From Rhea pennata (lineage: Eukaryota > Chordata > Aves > Rheiformes > Rheidae), in the NCBI RefSeq assembly GCF_028389875.1, contig NC_084663.1, positions 212,443,876 through 212,507,875 of the forward strand: DNA of 64,000 nt. Reading direction: 5' to 3'. The notes under the pieces are model-generated. The model was not told where the DNA came from. It did no database searches and saw only the letters and a list, made by a program, of their open reading frames with translations. The position numbers and the translations under genes are program-made. Positions 1-11,598 of the stretch are shown piece after piece. The first letter of the stretch is position 1. Every line of letters begins with the position of its first letter.

Positions 1-620
1 CAGCCGAGTAAGGAGGGAGGCGAGTGGCCTTCGCGAAACGCGGGCTGGAAAATTCCCGTTGCGCAACAGCAGTCCTGAAGCCAAGCTAGCTGCTAGCCCC
101 AGGCCTCTGCCTTTCGGGATATATTGCTTTTGGCACACGCGCCACGCTCGGGTTCACCCTACTGAATTTTAAGGCTCTGACTGAAGTGCTGTACTAGACT
201 TACTGGAGGGAATCACCTCCGGAGGTTGATTTAGCCCGCCTAAGATCTGAAGGGCCCTCTGCAAGTGCCACCCTGTCTCTGCGTGGGTGCCACATGGACC
301 CTCAGGATCTTGGGTTGCCTCAGCCAAGTGTCCAAAATTAGGTGGGATCAATTTCTGCCCTGCAGCCATGGGAAAACACCGAGTTCTCCTCGGTAAAATT
401 AGTATAAATAAGCACATAGCGTAGGGAAACCGTATCATGAATGTTTAATCTTTCAGACTTGAGGATCAACTTAGGTAAGTAAATCTGGATCAGCTGCACA
501 CCAAGATTTAAGCACCTTGTTGCTACAGATCTTGTCTCAAATCCTTCCTTAAACTCAGCTCTGACTTGATATCCACTGGCTTCGGCTTCTCTGGCTTCGG
601 CTAGGTAAGTGGTGGTTTTT
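1..620 (+). promoter_or_regulatory. Probable KCTD21 promoter edge and non-coding first exon
   Basis: The first ~160 bases are rich in CpG (for example around 30-65 and 135-155), unlike the AT-rich DNA that follows, so this looks like the edge of a CpG island. Strong donor-like GTAAGT sites occur at 475 and 605, either of which could end a non-coding exon spliced to the KCTD21 coding exon, whose acceptor is at 7469. In human the neighbouring gene on this side is USP35, transcribed divergently from KCTD21, so the window may start inside a shared bidirectional promoter. The island and donors are seen; the exon and the USP35 link are inferred. Confidence 0.35.
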
Positions 621-2607
621 ATGTTTCTTTTCTAAAAACTATTTACTTTGTTTCTGCTTTTCCCTGTGTTTTTTTGTTTGTTTTGTTTCCCCTACCTGTC
701 ACAGCCTAGGGGACTTCAGACTACCCAGAACTGTCTTGGGGCTGTTTGTAGTTCTGGTAACTACAAGTTACTTAAGTAAGTGGGGCACAAATTCATAGCT
801 GCCTGTCTCGATTTCTTTTGAGAAATCATCTTGAAAAGGCACAAGACACAAAATTAGTCTAGAGGTGAAGTCAACGTGTTTTCCAGGGGCTGGTACCACT
901 GCACGTGTCCAGAGGTAGATTGCACAAGTTACGGATGGTTTTCTTAGCACCTGGGTATTTCGTGGAAAATGGATTTTTTACCTCAAAATGAACTGTTCTG
1001 TTTTAGTAAGACATAGTGGAGCAAAGTGATACCTGCTAAGTGCGGGGAATTTGGAACAAAGTTGAAGACAGAACAAGTGTTCGGCAGAAGGAAATGTCTT
1101 TAGCTGATTATGCACTTGACATTAATGTACTCTAATGAAAGAGACTGGAGCCCAGTAATTGGAAAAACTGTTTTCCTGTAGAACCATATTTAAAGTCTCC
1201 AGCTGCCAATGAAGAGGTGCCGAGGATTTTTTTTTTTTTTCATACCTTTTCTCTGGCTGAAATCAATCTGTCCCCTACCACGGCAGAAGTTATTTCCTAT
1301 AATGCATTACCTGATTGGCCTCTTTTAACATTTATCCAACTGATGTCGCTCTCACCAGTTCTCTTGGGCAATACTCAAAAGCCAGATAGATTTTAGTCTG
1401 GCTCTTCTTCCTGATGCTTATCATAAATATTCCCTGTCTTGCTTTAATTTTATTGCCACTTAGGCATTCTTCAATGTGCCAGCCTAAATAATTCATCTCT
1501 TATTTTGCTGTATATATATTTTGCAGTCTATTGTTACTCCTCAACTATTTCTTAACTAAGCTGACTGTTTTAAATGCAGGTTTCCAAAGTTTCAGTGGTG
1601 GAGGGATGTTTTGTTGGTGGAATATTGAAGGCTATATTACTAAATTAATCTGCAATACAGTACCTTATGTACAAAATCAAAACAGGAAAAATGATCGTGT
1701 AGCTGACCGTGTATTACTACATCTTGCTGTAGTTCTGGGTAGGGGAGCATGGTTGCAGAGCTCTCCAGGCTCCAAGTGCATGACAAATCCATTGCGTTCA
1801 GCTGCTTCTGGATTTGAGAGGCTGAAAGCTCGACACCAAGGACAACCTTGGTACCAGAGAGGCAGGAAAAGATGCTACAGCCGTCGAAGCATCCATTAGC
1901 TGGTTCTGTCAGGGAATGCTACAATTTTAAAAGCTTTTTTGTAGGTCACATGTAAAGGTTGCAAAGGCCATCAGCAGCCTGTGGGCTACTCTTTGGGAAC
2001 CCTGCTTTTAACAGCTCATCATGATCCACTTCTACCAAATCACGTCTCTCTATTAGTTTGCTTTAATTGATTCATTAATGAGAGTCTCTGAATGACAGCA
2101 TGATCAGCGTGTTAACCCTAGTGTCGCCTCTGAACTCCCAAGCAGTTGGCTCGTTTTCCTTCCCTGACACTTATAAAGTTAAATCTGTGTTTTTAATCAG
2201 TTACTGCTGCTTTAGTTCCTGTGTTGTTTTTATTTTCTCACTCCTAGTCATTATTTGCATTTGGGTTTACTTGTCAGGGAAATCAAGATACTGATACACA
2301 TTTTCCCAAACAAAAAGCTTCATGTTGTTTCCTGGTCTGTTTAGTATCCTTTGCACATTTTCTCTACCCCTACTGGTATTTATAGCTCCTGCTTAAAGCA
2401 GTATTATGTGTATTTTGTTAATGAAGAGACAGCTTTCTTCCTATCTTCAGTGAGACTGCTAAACAGAGCTAAGCTTAGCACATCTGTTTGGTATTTCATA
2501 AATTTGTTGTTTCAGGGTAGAGTATTTTTACCTGGAATGATCTAAATTATCAATTTTAATCTAAATAAGCAACAACTGATTTTTTTAAATTGTTTTTTCA
2601 TGTGCTT

Positions 2608-2647
2608 TATATATATATATATATCTATAGGTAGGTAGGTAGGTATG
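2608..2647. repeat. Compound microsatellite (TA)n-(GGTA)n
   Basis: About nine TA dinucleotides are followed, after a short interruption, by four GGTA tetranucleotides. It is a simple repeat in presumed intronic DNA. Confidence 0.8.
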
Positions 2648-4441
2648 TTTTCTGAAGGAAATATCCATTTCTTTGGAAGCTGCAAAAACATGTTTGTAAC
2701 TTGCAGACTTTACCTCAAACTCCATTTTTGACTAGGATGCACTACAGCTGTACACTTTCCCAAGTGGTTAAATACTTAGCAATATTTATTCTGCTTTTTT
2801 ACATTTTACTTATGTTAGCAAATCATGAATGTTGCTTTTTTAGATGATTATTTGTATAGTGGTATTTTCTCCCAAGTTGGACAAAAACTCAGTTAAATTA
2901 TGTATGTGGAATTTTATTTATTAGCTAATTAAAGCTCTCTTAAATGTGATGAATGCATAAGAGGGGAAATAAGCTTATCCAAAGATGTTTTACATTTAAA
3001 ATTATTAATCAAAGGAAGTATTTTCTGTAATGAAGGAAATGAGCTGATAAACATGAAGACTTTGATTAAGCGAAAACAGGCAGATTTTGCCCCTTCGCAC
3101 ACTGTTTCATACCTTCCTGCTATTTCAACTCAGTCTCTCTTCCAGTTTGACCCAATTATTTGATGGGCTAAGGTAGCCGAATAGAAGGACATTACAGAAA
3201 TGTTACCTTTGCACTTGCTGAAGATACTCCTGTTAGTAAAAGCTAATTTAAAATTTACAAACCTTGTCTTGTGCAAATGCTCAGATAGCAGCCTCTAGCA
3301 TTCAGTAGCTTAACTTTTCCAAAAGCTGCAATGTAAAACACTGCTCATTTCTTTCAATTCAAATATTTTATAATATATTACTATATATAACTACTTATAA
3401 TATTTTTATAACTATTGCATAATACATCATATTGTATAAAACAATTTTAATGACTGTATTCTATTTAATAATTTATTTTGAAAGATCATGACTATAAATT
3501 AACCGTTGACTTTTTTCCTTAATTTAAAATTTGTTTTAAAGAAAAGTATATTTAAATACAAATCACTCTAATAGCACATAATACAGCTTGTGTTCTTCAG
3601 CTAAATTTGCATCTTCAGCTCTCAGTTAGATTTCTAGCTGATCTGATTTGAATGAATTTTAAGCACAACTTTGGCAGCAGCTACACAAAATGCTTTACTG
3701 TAATTTCCTGCTTCCAGGAACCATAACCCAATTTGTACTTGTCTTTAGTGCTTTGACTGCAAGTTATAGCCACCCATGTCCAAGATCAGATGCTGTCTTA
3801 CCTCATTCTTGTGTAAATACCACTAAACTGAAGTTACCTCTTGTACTGCATTCTTGGGAAGCCTTTCTGTTCGTTAAGGAAGTACTTGGTCCTCATAAAC
3901 TAGGGTAGAGGCAGCAAATGCTGGTTTTATGAGCACACTGGCCATTCATTTCATCTGCCTTTGAGTTAACATTTAGGAGGAAAAAGCAGCAAAGATTGCC
4001 ATTCACTCCTTGGCTAGAATCAAATACATTGGTTGCTCAGTGCATTAAGTCCAAATCTGTGATGTATCCAACTTAAGTATGCGTGCCCATCTGTGCTGGT
4101 TTTGGGTATTTCAAAAGATGCCAGACTATCCAATCTATCTTGTCTGTACCGTGCTGCGAAGATATAAAACTGTAACTAGCAAAATGAGTTAAGCAAAAGC
4201 AGACGTTTAGCTCCTCGTATGTTCATTCCATTTTATGAATGGCATCTGCACAGCAGTCATCCTGCAACTTTATCTATGGACAGGGCATCACCAGATGTTT
4301 ACATCGTGAACTGTTTAATTCAAAGTGAATGCAGTACGGGGGGTGTGGGGACGTACAAAATAAAAGCAACTTGATGTCCCGAAAGACTGAAATCCAGCTT
4401 TCATGGGTCAGCTGCACGGCCGTAAGCAGAACTTCGAAGGA

Positions 4442-4479
4442 ACATGTGTGAGCACGTGTGTGAGCACGTGTGTGAGCAG
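4442..4479. repeat. 12-bp tandem repeat carrying two CACGTG E-boxes
   Basis: A 12-bp unit (TGTGAGCACGTG) is repeated head to tail with a degenerate third copy. Perfect palindromic E-boxes lie at 4453-4458 and 4465-4470, exactly 12 bp apart, with a related CATGTG at 4443. Such spacing could place two bHLH dimers close to one helical face. Whether it has any function is unknown. Confidence 0.6.
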
Positions 4480-5059
4480 CGCAGGCTTGGACGTGGGAGA
4501 GGAGAGCAGAACCCGCCTGAGAGTCTGGGGCACACTGTCGGTGCCGAGCCGTGGCTGGTCCACCCAGAACTCTTTCAGTGCTGGAGTTAGCACAGTTAAA
4601 GTCTGATCAAATTCCTGATGCTGTTGCTGGCAACATAGACATTATCTTTGATTTAGAAGAGCTCATATTACTGCCTTATTTTGTTGGCAGCATCCCTTTT
4701 GAGACTACTGATAAAGAATCCAGTTATGAGATTTTTCTTTTTAACGTCGTCCATTCAAATTGGACCGAGTCATCTGTTTCTCATTGAACTTACATAGGCA
4801 GCAAGTTCTCAAATCAGAATAAACCTAGGGTAGATGTTGATTTTGACACGAAAGTCTATGTCTTGTCACTGAACCTATGAACCATCCAGTGGTCTTTAGG
4901 TCATGACTCCTGACAACGGGCTACAGCAAGTGAAGGCTGCCACATGCAAAGTGAGGGAAACATGTCAAACATGTCACTCTGCAGCTGGCTGACTGGCAGA
5001 GGACATGAGAAAACTACCCCATTGGCGCAGATGATCAAGCTTGGTCTCAAATACAATCA

Positions 5060-5165
5060 GACATCTGCAAACATGACTTACGAGGAAAGAATAGAAGAAT
5101 TGGGGCTGTTTAGAGCAGACTGAGTGGTAGCAGTGAAGGGAAATTATGAATATGCCTTTTGGGGT
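5060..5165 (+). mobile_element. Old CR1/L3-like LINE fragment
   Basis: The stretch resembles the part of CR1/L3 LINEs that encodes the end of the reverse transcriptase (the ERLRELGLF-type segment), here reading roughly GAGGAAAGAATAGAAGAAT then GGGGCTGTTTAG. It is very diverged and short, so it is an ancient insertion. Exact ends are uncertain. Confidence 0.4.
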
Positions 5166-5954
5166 CACTGTCAGTCCTAGTTCTACAATCTGCTTTATTT
5201 GCAGTGTGCTTTGGGGAACACTTTTGAACTTTGATTAGACTTTAAAAAAAAAATCCATTTTGGGGCTGTTTTTGTGAATGTCAGGTTGTGTTTGCAGTAA
5301 CTCTTTTACAGACATATTACAAGCCCTTAGGGGGAAAAAAACATGACAGTCACTTGTACTACAGAATTAGACCAGGCCAAGCCTGCATATGATTTGTTTC
5401 AAGTAGCTTTTTTTCTCTATAAATTGTGTGTAAGTCTTCAAGAGGAAGAAATACGCTGAGTGAGATACAAGAAATATGCTCCACAGTACTGAGTGCTGTT
5501 TAACACTAAAATAAATAGCTCTTTTTTTCAGGCTGTATTTGGCAAAAGTTAGTAACAAGAATGGTCTTCAGCTGGGATGGAGGAGGAGTGTATTGGTGTA
5601 CATATGTGACCTTATTTGTCAATTTTATTGAATAAATGGGAGTAAGGGATTCACACTGTGGATTTAGAAATCTGATTCTTTCCATTAATTTTTGTGCAAT
5701 GGCATATACGCTGTGTGTTAGAGGCTAAAGAAGGCTAAAGAATAGAGAAATGCTAGATTTCAAGTAGAAATTAAATACAAATGTTCCTGTGACCTGTAAC
5801 TGTGGTTAACTTGTTCATATCAAAATGTGCTTGCTATCTACAAGTGTATTTGTTTTAGAGTACTTAAAGTGCTGAGTAGCCAATGGCCCCTTTGCAATTG
5901 AGTACTTGGTAGTTCAAATAATAAGCTAAGAATGGGCACCAAGATTGGAGAACA

Positions 5955-6105
5955 GAGGCGTCAAGCTCTCCATGCCTTAGTCTTCTGTTCTGAGAAACAA
6001 GGTTCATAATCACCTCTCTCAGAAGGCTATTTTGAGCCCTTTGAATGTCTGCAAAATGCTTAAGGATCTAGGGATGGAAGGAGTGCTATTACCGCTATTA
6101 TTCTG
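5955..6105 (+). mobile_element. MIR-like SINE remnant (3' half)
   Basis: The order of motifs matches the 3' half of amniote MIR/core-SINEs: a CACCTCTCTCAGAAGG segment, a GCAAAATGCTTAAGGATCT segment, a GGATGGAAGGAGTGCTATTA segment, and a terminal TATTATT. It is heavily diverged, as expected for an element that stopped moving long ago. Confidence 0.55.
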
Positions 6106-7431
6106 GTTTCAGCAGCCATAAAAGAATTGATGTTACAGTACAAGGTCATGTTCTTTCTATCTATTTTGCTGTGACTCCAGAGCTAATAATGGTGTCATGG
6201 TGTCTACGATTATTCCATGACTAATTATTGAAATGTCTGCACTTAAGTTTACTCTTAAGGGAGCCGTTTGGCTGCTTTCTGTTGAATGACCACAGTGACT
6301 ACAGCAAGAGCATCCTCCTACCTCTGCAAGCAAACACTGATGGGATTTCTGCTTATTTTGAAATATTCTTTTCAGCAGTATCTGCAGGATTCAAACAATA
6401 AAACTGGGAGGGAGCTGTTGATGGTTTTGGATTTGGCAGACACTGAAAAACGGACGTGAAACTGAGCAGAGATCCTCAGCTTCATTTCCAGGACCTCAGC
6501 TAGCATAAATGAGGGCACAGCTTTTCAATACGGTTGAGTCGATCTGAAATGAAAAGGGGATCACAGCTCCCTCCTCTTCCCTTGCACCAGCCCTGGCAAT
6601 CATCTGGTTCCAAGATGGTCCAGGAAGTTAAACTAGCAGAAATGTACTCTAAATAGAAAACAGTGAACACTGATGGTTCTGCTCCCTAACCTGTCTCACC
6701 ATGGGGTCAGAAAAGTGCTAGAGCTGATGTAAGAGAGAAGGAATGTATGGTGGAGGGGGAAGAGAGATGTGTCCCTTTCAGAGACAGTGAGAAGTTAGAA
6801 TGGCTTAACATCATCAAATCTCATCTTCAGTTTGTCTCAGCTGACAGCAGAGGAGCTGCACAGAAGCTATGTCAACTGAAGATGCAGCCCCAATTAACTA
6901 GGAAATTTTTGCTCAGGTAAAGCATATTGGAAGTAGAAAGCCTGGAGGATTTTTAGTGAATGGAACTGCAGACTGTCATGGGCACAGCAGCACTGCTGCC
7001 TAGTAGGATGGCTTCATACAAGTTTATGTCAGGGGATACTGCTGCAGGAGCTTTGCTGCTTTAGTTATATAGTCAGAGGCCACAGAGATGCTGGGATGTG
7101 TCTGGTTCTTGTCTGCTCCTTCTTTTCCCTCTAAATTCTGTTTTCATGAGGGATATAGGACACAGGATACAACTCTTGCTTTGAAGTCAGCACTAGTTCT
7201 TCTGTTCAGATTTTGCAGTTAGCAGTAATTGCAGCATTTTGGAAGACTCATGCTTTCCAGCACTAGTTAACCTGAACCAGATAAAGCAGCGTGGGAAGTC
7301 TGTTGGCCTTCCAAAAGTATGTCTCCATTTCTATTTTCTATGTTGAATTATTGTCATGACATTACCATTATGTATTTAGGACTTTTTCCCCTGTAGTTTA
7401 CGCTATTGAACAAGTAAATGTGTGGTGTTGG

Positions 7432-7469
7432 ATTTTTTTTTCTTTTTTTCTTTTTTTTTTTTTTTTTAG
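7432..7469 (+). promoter_or_regulatory. Polypyrimidine tract and 3' splice site before KCTD21 coding exon
   Basis: A long T-rich tract ends in TTTAG at 7465-7469. The predicted exon starts at 7470 and has a 30-nt leader before the KCTD21 ATG. This supports a spliced transcript with the start codon in the last exon. Confidence 0.7.
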
Positions 7470-7499
7470 AATTAGTCCCAGCATCGTGACTTTTCCATC

Positions 7500-8282
7500 A
7501 TGTCAGAGCCTATCACGCTCAATGTTGGAGGAAAACTCTATACCACCTCTCTGTCCACCCTGACCAGCTTTCCAGACTCCATGTTGGGGGCCATGTTTAG
7601 TGGGAAGATGCCAACCAAGAAGGACAGCCAAGGCAACTGCTTTATTGACAGAGATGGCAAAATCTTCCGCTATATCCTGAACTTCTTAAGAACTTCCCAC
7701 TTGGACCTCCCTGAAGACTTTCAGGAAATGGGCTTACTTCGACGAGAGGTAGATTTTTATCAAATTCAACCACTGATTGAGGCCTTACAGGAGAAGGAGG
7801 TGGAGCTTTCTAAAGCTGAGAAAAATGCCATGCTTAACATCACCCTTGATCAGAAGACACAGACTGTGCACTTCACCGTTCGAGAAGCACCCCAGATCTA
7901 CAGTCTGTCTTCCTCCAATATGGAAGTGTTCAGTGCTCATATCTTTTCCACATCATGTCTGTTCCTGAAGCTTCTAGGTTCCAAACTTTACTATTGTTTC
8001 AATGGAAATCTCTCTTCAATATCCAGCTATCTACAAGATCCCAACCATTTGACCTTAGATTGGGTTGCAAGTGTGGAAGGTCTACCAGAGGAGGAGTACA
8101 CTAGGCAGAACTTAAAGAGACTCTGGGTGGTGCCTGATAATAAGCAAATCAATAGTTTCCAGGTGTTTGTGGAAGAAGTGCTAAAAATAGCCATGGGTGA
8201 TGGTTTCTGCATAGATTCTTCTCACCCACATACATCAGATTTCATGAAAAATAAGATTATTCGCCTAATTCGGTACAAGTAA
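7500..8282 (+). CDS. KCTD21: KCTD21, BTB/POZ adaptor of CUL3 ubiquitin ligases
   Basis: A 260-residue open frame in a single exon, the same length as human KCTD21 and nearly identical over most of its length. The BTB/POZ (T1-like) domain covers about residues 3-95, beginning with ITLNVGGKLYTTSLSTL and including DRDGKIFRYILNFLRTSHLDL. The C-terminal half (about 105-260) matches the KCTD21/KCTD6 type. Known role: the BTB domain binds CUL3 and the protein acts as a substrate adaptor; KCTD21 belongs to the KCASH group, which promotes HDAC1 turnover and so damps Hedgehog signalling. The ATG has A at -3 and lies 30 nt after a strong splice acceptor at 7469, so 5' UTR exon(s) must lie upstream. No break is seen. 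A paralogue such as KCTD6 is less likely, given the close match and the ALG8 neighbour. Confidence 0.97.
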   Translation: MSEPITLNVGGKLYTTSLSTLTSFPDSMLGAMFSGKMPTKKDSQGNCFIDRDGKIFRYILNFLRTSHLDLPEDFQEMGLLRREVDFYQIQPLIEALQEKEVELSKAEKNAMLNITLDQKTQTVHFTVREAPQIYSLSSSNMEVFSAHIFSTSCLFLKLLGSKLYYCFNGNLSSISSYLQDPNHLTLDWVASVEGLPEEEYTRQNLKRLWVVPDNKQINSFQVFVEEVLKIAMGDGFCIDSSHPHTSDFMKNKIIRLIRYK

Positions 8283-8494
8283 GAATGTCTGTTTATTATG
8301 TTAACAGCATGGAGATAACTTAGGTTAAGTGTTTCCCTTTAAAACACAATTACAGCCTAATTCAGAATCATGCTAATCTGGAGTAAGAGTCACTAACAAG
8401 GGGATGATTTTCCTTTAATATATTTACCAATATGATCTTTCAGAATATGTCTATATTCTAATCAGAAGGAATATTGTCCATCTCCTGGATTAAG

Positions 8495-8685
8495 GATTGA
8501 TTCTGTTTCTGCCTCCACCTCTGACCTGCTGTGCAATTGTGGGGAAAGTCACTTAACTTCCACCCTTCTTTTATTGTCCAACTGGAAAATGGGAATGATC
8601 CTTAACCTATACTGCAAGGGTGATGTGATGGTTCAGTAATCAAGTATCTGGAGATCAGATGCAGAGAAAGATGCCATGGAGCTGC
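8495..8685 (+). mobile_element. MIR-family SINE
   Basis: The stretch shows the typical MIR core on the + strand: a CTCTGACCTGCTGTGCAA segment, then GTCACTTAACTTC, then a degraded 'TTTATTGTCCAACTGGAAAA TGGGAATGATCC' segment corresponding to the CATCTGTAAAATGGGGATAAT part of the family consensus, followed by ACTGCAAGGGTGATGTGATG. It lies in the presumed KCTD21 3' UTR. Such elements are old in amniotes and no longer mobile. Confidence 0.7.
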
Positions 8686-11577
8686 AACAGTGGACAATCC
8701 AGGGAGCAGATTTCCACTTCTTGCTTTGTCATCTGCCCCTGTATAGAGCGCCCATGAAGTATTCATGGATTGGCAGAGAAGTTTCCCCACATGCACACTT
8801 ACTATGGCTGTAAAGGAAAATGCAAACTGCAAATGAATAGGGGATTATGTCTGAATGGTTTAAACAAAGATTTCTGTTGCCACTTGAAGCTGACTTTTGT
8901 TTGTTTGTTTGCTTTCTGAACCCTGTGAGGTACTCTGTTCTGCTTTCAAGGAAGCTGTGTTTCAGTGATGTGACTGGCACTGCGAATGACCAAGGAAGCC
9001 GTAGCAAAGCAAATGATGTTCTTACGAACGGAGAAGATTGTGGGTAGAGGTGAACTTTACTTTGGATGCTCATAAACCTTTACTTTTACATTCTGAAGAA
9101 ATCAAAGACAACTAGTCCTTTTCTTTCTCTTAGAACGTTGTACTTGTCTGGAGGAGGATGCTGAAAACACTTTCTGAGGTTGAGACAGACAAAGACCCCC
9201 TCTATCTTCTGAATGTCGGAGCCTGGACCTGGCCTTTTTGGGGGGGCAAACTTCCCTTCAGCAGTGCCTGGAGTGTAGGGGATGGTCTGTAAATAGGACA
9301 GATCCTACCTGAAAAAACAACCTGTCTATAAGGTTATGCCTAGTATTTTTCATTAGAACAGCGGCTGTTTTGCTCTGTACCTTGAGCTGTTTTTTACATC
9401 ATTGTGAAATAGTTAGACCACCACAAAAATGCTTACCCACTGGCTTGGCTTTAGCACTAGATTGTCAGAGAGGTAAAGTGGGGGAAACAACAGGTGATGA
9501 CAATGGTCAAGTCTCTTCCTCAGTGCCTAGTCTGTGCTATTACGACAGCTGTACTCTACTAGCTGCATGTTAGCTCTAAGCATAACTTCTGTCCACATTC
9601 AAGATGGTTCGTTCTCAGCTAATTAAGTTTAGGGAAAGGCAGCTAAGATACTTTTAACCAAATTGCTATGTGTGCCTGAGAGACCCTCTGGAACTTTCCT
9701 CATTATCCCTAATGAGACAGAAGAGAAAATAAAATGGTCCAGAGGGCATCCAGTAACCTAATTGTCATGTTTAGAATTTCATTGCTTCCAAAAGCTTTTT
9801 AGTACAAGACTGCAAAGTTCAGTCTTGCTCATGTGCTTATTTTTCAAAGAAGTGAGTCTGTTGTTACCACCAAGCTTACATGTGAACAGCATAAAGGAGA
9901 ACTGCTTTGTTATTGTTGTAAAAACCAGTGAGATGAACGTAGTTCTACTGTCCCAAGTTGTAATTGCATGCAACATATACCAGTAAGTGGATGGTAAATA
10001 TGCACACTCTGCAACTCTTGACAGCCTGTTACAAACCACTTCCCTGTCTGAACTGGTGCAAAACCAGTCCACTACAAGTGGGACATATTGCTGGCAATAC
10101 TGAGTAGGACCGAAGCTTTCAGAATCATTAAACCTGGCAATTCTCATGAATCCTGATTTTAAGCAGGATGTTTTGGCCAAGTTCCAGCTTGAGTCACCAT
10201 ATTCTTTTAGTTTTAGCTGCATTAGGAAGGACTTTTCCCCGGCCTTCCAGTCCTGAATTATAAAATGGGTGTAATCCATTCCAGAAGTTCCTACATGCCA
10301 CTGCTAAAGCAAAGTAACTCCTATGTGAATCTCATTTCCACCATGAATTTTTCAGTCAGTTGGACATTCAGTGTTGACTTCTTCAAATGAGATTATAATG
10401 GTCTGTAAAATGTCATATGTGAACCTACTTTCATCAAATCTGTACCTTGAAGCAGATAAGCTTTTGCGGAATTTAGTGGCAACACAACTTTTAGGGGCTG
10501 CTGGCAGGCTTTTTTTTTTTTTAACCAAACCCATCGAGTGTAGATTTTACATTACCTGTAGCAGGAGTTTTTGTATGTTGGGACCAAAAGAATACTTATT
10601 CGTAGTAATTTGTTTTCCTATCAGCATGAGTTCATCCAGAGTTAAGAACAATTAGCTTGATTCTTATTTGGAAGGGGGAGCGACTCCAATGCAGGCCCTT
10701 AAGAGTTCTGGATTGGTACTCACCCATTCTGCCTCAGTAAAATAAAAATATTAAAAGGAGTTAAATTATTACTGCATTTTCTGGTAAAAGGCATATATGA
10801 GGAGACACCAAGAGTACTATGCAAAGCTTCATTGTAACCACAGAATCTGGAGCATTTGCTCTTCCCTTTTGCTCTGCTCTCCCTTCCTTTCTTCAGACAG
10901 TAGCAGCATCCACACTAAAAGCAGACACATGGTTTTTCAAAAACCTAATAATAGTCTAAATATGAAGAATGTCCCAACCTGGCCTAAACATTAACTGGAG
11001 TAATTCTGCTGACCTGGAAATACGAGTTTGCATCCCTACAGACTGAGGAGGGAACTGAACCCAGGTCTCTTCTTTCTTGAGAGCTTTAACCCATCAGTTT
11101 ATTATGTTAAAAATTGAAACTTTAATCCACATTTATATGTGCTCAGGTGACTAAATCAGGCAAAGATACACTTGTTTACACATCTCTGTCATTTCTTAGT
11201 AACTTTCATATGCAGAGATGTAAAATTTCCAACTAGTATAAAGGCATGAATGAAGCCAGGCCTTGGGAGTAATAGAAATTTAGGGTAAAACCTGAGATCT
11301 CTGTAAGAGTAAACTTCTTGGCAGGATGAACACCTTTAACATTTTTAAGAATGAGATACTATTTATGATACCACAACAGTGCTTTGTGCTAACCAAGTAC
11401 ATGAAATAAGTGATATGTGAATCACTTTGAATTATGGTCAGACTTAAGTTATACAAATGCAGTTGCTATTTCCAACTACTCACTAAGCTAAATTTCTAAC
11501 TGTTCCTTAATTTTGCACTGTCAGCTATGTTATAATGTGTGTTTATAGGAATGTTCTCTCCGAAGTGTCTATTCCTT

Positions 11578-11598
11578 TTTTAGCTAGCTAGCTAGCTT
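11578..11598. repeat. (TAGC)n tetranucleotide repeat
   Basis: Four tandem TAGC units. It is a simple repeat with no further signal nearby. Confidence 0.7.

Larger units (their letters stand above)
621..7469. other. AT-rich non-coding DNA, presumably KCTD21 intron 1
   Basis: No open frame here resembles a known protein. The stretch holds simple repeats (TA/GGTA at about 2610-2647, T-runs at about 1227 and 7432-7467), a short tandem E-box repeat near 4450, an old CR1/L3-like LINE fragment near 5060-5165 and a MIR-like SINE remnant near 5955-6105. It ends in a long polypyrimidine tract followed by AG at 7468-7469, which is a good splice acceptor, so if KCTD21 has a first exon at the window start this is its intron. 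Confidence 0.5.

Noticed and set aside
9779-10279. Minus-strand open frame of 166 codons downstream of KCTD21
   Set aside because: It starts with ATG but has no recognisable domain, no neighbouring exons and no promoter features. One such frame by chance is plausible in 64 kb.
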